From positions 25,753,662-25,817,661 of the forward strand of contig NC_045143.1 of assembly GCF_008831285.2 (NCBI RefSeq): 64,000 bases of DNA, read 5' to 3'. Numbering within the stretch: the first letter of the stretch is position 1; the number at the start of each line of letters is the position of its first letter. The DNA is from Nymphaea colorata (lineage: Eukaryota > Streptophyta > Magnoliopsida > Nymphaeales > Nymphaeaceae). The notes beneath the pieces are model-generated. The model searched no databases. It was given only the letters and a program-made list of their open reading frames with translations, and was not told the DNA's origin. The position numbers and the translations under genes were made by a program. Positions 61,731-64,000 of the stretch are shown in pieces.

Positions 61731-62930
61731 TGATGTCTACTTTAATTAATACGAAAGAATATGACACCGAATATCAATTGTTCGATGCCAAATTGGGTAA
61801 AGTTGACATACACGGTACACCAAATCTGAAGAACTTTGAAAACGTTGAATGATAGAAGTGTGATATTTTGGTAGAATGGAAAGAGGATGAAGTTGTCATT
61901 GTAGCATAATGTATGTCACATGAGGTGGAGCAGGTTGTGGAGAAGGAAGGCGTGAAAGAAAATAAGGACGAGGAGGTGGCGAAAACGAATGGACAGGCCA
62001 TAGAGTAAGTGAATGCAGGGGTCAGGAATTTGAGCAAGAGGGTGGTGGAAAAAAAGAGACAAGCTACAGAGACAAACAACACAAGAGATAGGGCATTTGA
62101 GCAAGAGGAGGTAGCAGAAACAAAGGGACAGGCTGTAGAGGCCAAGAATGCAAGGGAGAAAGAATTTGAACACCAAGTGGTGTCAGAAATGAAGGGCCAG
62201 GCCACAGAGACAAGGAATGGATGGGAGATGGAACCTCAACAGAAGGAGTTGGCAGAAGAGGAGTGACTTCTGGAGCTATAGAATGCAGAAAAGAAAGATA
62301 ATGGGGAGCAGAATCCACTGCTTGATGAACTAGAGGGATTAGTGTTAGATGTGCATATTGTACCTGCACTAAAAATTAGAGTTCTAAGCGAAGGAGGAAG
62401 CCTGATTCAAATTTAGAGGTGGCGAAGATAGTTTGGAAGAAAAGGAGGCAATTGTGTGACGCCAACATAGGTAATGTATGTTGTTTATTGAGGTATTTGT
62501 AATTAAAGTTTTGGTACTAGATAATATCTTTGACACTGGTATTTCTATTGCACAAATGCAGGCACTGCCAATGGCATTCAGTCATTGATTGATATGAAGT
62601 TCAGTCAGACTCTCAAAAGCAGAGATTGGAGAGAATGCAAGTCTTGTTGTTCTATAGCGCAATGGAACTCCAATTGGGGCCTTTGTACACCCTGGCACAG
62701 AAGTGGAATTCTCAGACAAACGCATTTGTGTTTGATGGATTTGAGATGATGAACACCCTAGAAGATGTTGTTAGGCTGCTGCATTTGAGAACACATGAAA
62801 ACCTAGGCCTGGGATGTTCAGGTACAGCTTGATAGGGAAGAGCAGTGACTTTTTATGGTTGACAGATTTTGAGTTTAAGAAAGTTGTGGCCTTTGGAGGA
62901 AAGTCGATGTCATCATTTGTTTGAGCTATA
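61731..62930 (+). pseudogene. Plant-mobile-domain-like gene remnant with Lys/Glu repeat region
   Basis: Plus strand. An N-terminal frame (MSTLINTKEYDTEYQLFD, 61731-61857) ends at a stop. 61920-62266 is a Lys/Glu-rich, probably helical region with a repeating unit of about 24 residues around (T/M)KGQA-E--N. 62626-62829 contains TLAQKWNSQTNAFVFDGFEM and NTLEDVVRLLHLR, which resemble the ET-TF-F...TLEDVA-LL-L core of the plant mobile domain (MAIN-like and transposon-borne proteins). One frame shift then gives YSLIGKSSDFLWLTDFEF. Stops and shifts indicate decay. The family match rests on this short motif. Confidence 0.5.
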
Positions 62931-62934
62931 GAAT

Positions 62935-64000
62935 AAATGGCAGCATGCAAATCAAGATGCACATAGCAAAACTCTCCTTACAACCAATCTTCTGATTTGT
63001 TACATGCCATATGTTATTCACTGCATTTTGGAATATATGCCATAAACACAAATGATGATGTGCCTTTAGCCATACGTGGGAGACTACAACTGCTAATGCA
63101 ATGTCACCATTCATCAATACAACTTTGGGGTGCTTCCCATTCATGGCTTCGGTGAGTACCTTGAACAACCACTCAAATGCCTCAGTAGTCTGATAAAAGT
63201 AGGATGCTCTACCGAAAAGGCCACCCATGAGCATTGGCACATCACTGAAGCATTTATAATCTAACCAAGACCCTTGAATATGCCTAGAAGAGACTTGTAG
63301 CATAACCATCCCCATCTGAATGGTGTTGTAGAAACTTGTATCTTTACTTAATTTTTCGTGAATAGATTCGACTAATGCCATAATTTTTCCTCCTTTCATC
63401 AATTCTATCTTCTTTCTCCTTAAGTTGTTTGTATGATCCATGCGAGCGAATGGAACATTATCATGGCTGCTTTCTACTTTAACAAATAGGTCATATGGTT
63501 TCCTTAGTGGTATAACTGGACGATCAGCCAACTCACTTACTTCAGCATATGATGATGTCAATTTGTGATGCAACTTAACATGCAGCTCGTGTGAGAATGT
63601 GCCAATGGATGCTTGTGTTGAATCATCACTACGTGAATACAATATTTTTTATGTGGATGCCTTCCCACCTCAACTAGACCTTGTATAAATCCTGTGCTTA
63701 GTTACATATGGGGCTGATCTCTTCCATCAATCTGTCAAACATACATATGACCATTTCACAACTACGACATCTGTGTTTCTCTTTATCCTACTCTTCCATA
63801 CATTAAGTCCATGGCAAAAAGCATAATAATTGTAGAGGCTATATGTTGCATCCTCTGTCTCAAACTCTATTTCTAAAGTAGGAGCACATCCTTCAGGATC
63901 TTCCATCTCAGACTTCATTCCTATAGCAGGAAACTCCAATCCTACAGCAAGACTATGTTCTTTGAGATCCTCCATCTCAAACTCCATTCCTACAGAAGGA
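62935..64000 (-). pseudogene. FAR1/FRS-type (MULE-derived) transposase-like remnant, partial
   Basis: FAR1/FRS proteins are transcription factors derived from Mutator-like transposases; the sequence could be either. The minus strand enters from the right edge: EFETEDATYSLYNYYAFCHG and WKSRIKRN form the N-terminal FAR1 zinc-finger region, with the GMEFEMED-like motif occurring about three times before it. A frame change near 63640-63730 leads to HKHPLAHSHTS, then the transposase core (DNVPFARMDHTNNLRRK, SWLDYKCFSDV, EAFEWLFKVLTEAMNGKHPK, HHHLCLWHIFQNA). After DYKCFSDV a block normally containing DTTY...PF--F-GVNHH is missing, and TDQD is replaced by MNGD. The C-terminal SWIM zinc finger is absent. 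It is broken and probably non-functional. Confidence 0.82.

Overview
This window is repeat-dominated nuclear DNA of a flowering plant. The evidence is the plant-type Ty1/copia and Ty3/gypsy elements primed by initiator-Met tRNA, a decayed plant JMJ14/JMJ18-type histone demethylase, a FAR1/FRS-type sequence, a plant-mobile-domain-like sequence, and spliceable AT-rich DNA. I see no bacterial or organellar gene, CRISPR array, rRNA or tRNA gene. A run of 100 N (31571-31670) shows this is a draft assembly. I cannot name the species.

Region 1 (1-15496) is a nested transposon block. A Ty3/gypsy element on the minus strand enters from the left edge with decayed gag, protease and RT. Its primer-binding site lies at 2704-2715 and its upstream LTR starts at 2720. 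Two Ty1/copia elements, both on the minus strand, sit inside that LTR. Copia-1 (4188-9368) has identical 165-bp LTRs, a 5-bp target duplication, PBS, PPT and one uninterrupted 1401-codon polyprotein. Copia-2 (10098-15476) has 242/240-bp LTRs that differ by about 2% and a polyprotein broken by a frameshift and a nonsense codon. Removing both leaves an LTR of about 2.2 kb that carries a 233-bp tandem duplication and may end near 15496.

Region 2 (15497-31570) holds a purine-rich tract, a gag-protease fragment of a third copia, one CACTA-like end, microsatellites and several dispersed non-coding repeats. These include a family built on degenerate ATCCGA-like hexamers (family A), a family built on GAGCTCGAG-like words (family B), and a 1.18-kb imperfect inverted repeat (30153-31336).

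Region 3 (31571-46880) starts with the assembly gap. Next to it is a two-exon remnant of a JMJ14/18-like demethylase (minus strand) that keeps an intron. Decayed copia pieces (33620-34110 and 39990-40536), an 830-bp repeat with an inverted partner at 56-57 kb, and a 347-bp MITE-like inverted repeat follow.

Region 4 (46880-64000) has a copia RT/RNase H end with its PPT and LTR start, a 0.6-kb direct duplication (48.4 and 50.9 kb), and a decayed copia gag-integrase segment (54.85-56.28 kb). It also has possible host exons on both strands (57.1-57.3 kb minus; 59.5-60.2 kb plus, three exons with matching splice phases but one stop). At the right edge are a plant-mobile-domain-like remnant (plus) and a FAR1/MULE-type remnant (minus) that converge.

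Apart from copia-1, no complete protein-coding gene is evident. The interest lies in how elements are nested, duplicated and decayed. I found no convincing new multi-gene system.
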